DNA from: Erythrobacter sp. YJ-T3-07
GTDB taxonomy: Bacteria; Pseudomonadota; Alphaproteobacteria; Sphingomonadales; Sphingomonadaceae
Assembly: GCF_015999305.1 (NCBI RefSeq)
Contig: NZ_JAEAGP010000001.1
Location: 434,001 to 498,000, forward strand
Direction of reading: 5' to 3'
DNA length: 64,000 bases
In this document: positions 62,670-64,000 of the stretch, piece after piece
Layout of the letters: each line of letters begins with the position of its first letter
Position numbering within the stretch: position 1 is the first letter of the stretch
Notes under the pieces: generated by a model
What the model saw: only the letters and a program-made list of their open reading frames with translations
Databases searched by the model: none
What the model was told of the DNA's origin: nothing
Position numbers and translations under genes: made by a program

Positions 62670-64000
62670 TCAGAGCGGCTGGGTGTGCCGCTCCAGCCAG
62701 TCCGCACCCTGTCCGTCGAGACGGGGCGCGAGAATTTCGCGGCAGCACGCGTGGTAGTGGTCGACCCAGTCGCGCTCTTCGGGGGTCAGCAGGTCGACAT
62801 CGATCAGCGCGCGGTCGATCGGCACCCAGGTCAGGTTCTCGAACCCGAGCCACGTGCCCTCGTCGGCGTTCTCGATCTGCCGTTCCTCGATCAGGATCAG
62901 GTTCTCGATCCGGATGCCGAATTCGCCTGCCTTGTAATAGCCGGGCTCGTTCGAGCAGATCATTCCGGCGGCGAGCGGTTCCATCGTGCCGCCCTGAGAT
63001 CCGGTGGTCTTGGCGATCCGTTGCGGGCCCTCGTGCACGCCGAGCGCGCTGCCGACGCCGTGGCCGGTGCCGTGCGCGTAGTCGCAGCCAACTTCCCAAA
63101 GGTGCATGCGCGCCAGCGTATCGAGCTGGCCGCCGGTGGTTCCTTCGGGGAAGATCGCGCGGGCGATGGCGATGTGGCCCTTGAGAACCCGGGTGAAGCG
63201 GTCCTTCATCTCCGCAGTGGGCTGCGCCTTGCCGTCGGCACTGCCGACCCACACGGTGCGGGTGATGTCGGTCGTCCCTGCGCCGCCGTCGCCGATATAC
63301 TGGCCACCCGAATCGCACAGGAAGATGCTGCCCGGCGGGATGGTGATGTTGCTGTCCTCATCGACCTTGTAGTGCGGCAGCGCGGCGTGGCCCGCTGCGG
63401 CGGAGATGGTATCGAACGAGGTATCCTTCAGCCCGCCGTCGACGCTGCGGAATTCGAGCAGCTTGGCCGCGGCGGTCAGTTCGTCGATTTTGCCCGAGGG
63501 TGCCTCGGCTTCGATCCAGGCGAGGAAGCGCGATACCGCCGCGCCATCGCGCGCCTGCGCATCGCGGTGGCCGTCGACCTCGGCCTCGTTCTTGATCGCG
63601 CGTGGCAGGATCGTGGGGTCGCGGGTTTCGACCACCTTTGCGCCGCCCTCTTCCAGCGCCTGCGCAATCGCAGCGACGCCGTATTCCGGGTCGAGCGCAA
63701 TCCGCTTGCCCTTGAATGCACCCAGCGCGCCTTCGAATTCACTGCGCGGACGGATGGTGACGGCATTGCCCAGATGCTGCTTCATCTCGGGCGAAACCTT
63801 GGCCTCGTCGATGAACAGCTGCGCGGTGCCGTTCTGGTCGACCAGCGCGAAGGCCATTGCCACGGGGGTATGCGCGATGTCGGCCCCGCGAATATTGAAT
63901 GCCCACCCGACCGAATCGAGCGCGCTCAACACCACGCCGTCGAGCTTCTCCTTCGTCAGCCAGTCGGCGATCGCGGCGCGCTTTTCCTGCGCATTGCGGC
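62670..64000 (-). CDS. Xaa-Pro aminopeptidase (M24), 5' end outside window
   Basis: At least 443 residues of a metalloaminopeptidase removing N-terminal residues before proline. Metal ligands are visible: LCDSGGQYIGDGGAGTTDIT (two aspartates), the histidine in YAHGTGHGVGSALGVHEGP, and glutamates in MICSNEPGYYKAGEFG and IRIENLILIEE. A degenerate N-terminal creatinase domain precedes. The frame continues past base 64000 (visible upstream residues RNAQEKRAAIADWL), so the true start is not seen. Probably cytoplasmic and the first gene of the run with the VOC gene. Confidence 0.93.
   Translation of the reverse strand, partial: RNAQEKRAAIADWLTKEKLDGVVLSALDSVGWAFNIRGADIAHTPVAMAFALVDQNGTAQLFIDEAKVSPEMKQHLGNAVTIRPRSEFEGALGAFKGKRIALDPEYGVAAIAQALEEGGAKVVETRDPTILPRAIKNEAEVDGHRDAQARDGAAVSRFLAWIEAEAPSGKIDELTAAAKLLEFRSVDGGLKDTSFDTISAAAGHAALPHYKVDEDSNITIPPGSIFLCDSGGQYIGDGGAGTTDITRTVWVGSADGKAQPTAEMKDRFTRVLKGHIAIARAIFPEGTTGGQLDTLARMHLWEVGCDYAHGTGHGVGSALGVHEGPQRIAKTTGSQGGTMEPLAAGMICSNEPGYYKAGEFGIRIENLILIEERQIENADEGTWLGFENLTWVPIDRALIDVDLLTPEERDWVDHYHACCREILAPRLDGQGADWLERHTQPL

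Noticed and set aside
1..64000. Search for tRNA, rRNA, CRISPR arrays, insertion sequences and attachment sites
   Set aside because: No T-loop words in a cloverleaf context, no regularly spaced repeats, no transposase or integrase frames were seen by eye.

Overview
The window is GC-rich bacterial chromosome with dense, mostly short operons. Gene orders and families point to an alphaproteobacterium of the Sphingomonadales, most likely Erythrobacteraceae: leuS-lptE-holA, RNase D-lptC-lptA, glnE-bcp, lolA/xth/ribA close together, a DUF3576 lipoprotein, an intracellular PHB depolymerase with a catalytic cysteine, and exosortase A-associated glycan genes. This placement is inferred from families and synteny, with no database search. 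I saw no rRNA, tRNA, CRISPR array, prophage, insertion sequence or recognisable defence island; most of the window is housekeeping and core metabolism.

Layout. 1-7.6 kb: 3' end of thrS, two membrane proteins, agmatine deiminase, a secreted M28 peptidase, glnE and bcp. 7.6-13.1 kb: a structured leader, a secreted M23 peptidase, an acyl-CoA ligase and a YqiJ/flotillin pair. 13.1-21 kb: galU, murA, a periplasmic protein, a ribbon-helix-helix protein and a secreted hydrolase divergent from a membrane-anchored LuxR/DUF4019 regulator, then phbB. 21-28 kb: DUF3576 lipoprotein, leuS, lptE, holA, lptA, lptC, rnd, ung. 28-32.3 kb: exosortase A-associated glycosyltransferase and O-ligase with a tiny coupled membrane gene. 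32.3-39 kb: MaoC hydratase, thiolase, DUF5996, DUF4126, phaZ and an ABC exporter. 39-44 kb: M13 peptidase, uppP, small envelope proteins and phhA. 44-49 kb: a three-gene beta-oxidation-type operon, an acidic lipoprotein and a beta-helix protein. 49-57.3 kb: acetyltransferase, ribA, xth, phoA, a candidate structured RNA, lolA, rpmG, arfB, an RluA enzyme and a pabB-pabC fusion. 57.3-64 kb: HerA-like ATPase, an EF-hand protein with a two-component system, a decayed cupin gene, a VOC protein and an M24 aminopeptidase running off the end.

Themes. Envelope biogenesis recurs (murA, uppP, galU, lptA/C/E, lolA, O-ligase, M23). PHA and acyl-CoA metabolism is scattered (phbB, phaZ, two thiolases, two MaoC-fold hydratases, acyl-CoA dehydrogenase, acyl-CoA ligase). 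The least explained signals are non-coding: a 13-G tract in the loop of a strong hairpin just upstream of the EF-hand/two-component operon (61810-61870), a rod-like structured RNA downstream of lolA (53096-53217), inverted repeats between the hydrolase and the LuxR/DUF4019 gene (18141-18192), a palindrome upstream of phaZ (37054-37068), a 12-bp inverted repeat before a small membrane gene (42291-42325) and an 18-bp palindrome after the flotillin gene (12892-12909). No complete new multigene system is visible; the EF-hand/two-component operon with its unusual leader is the best candidate for new biology.
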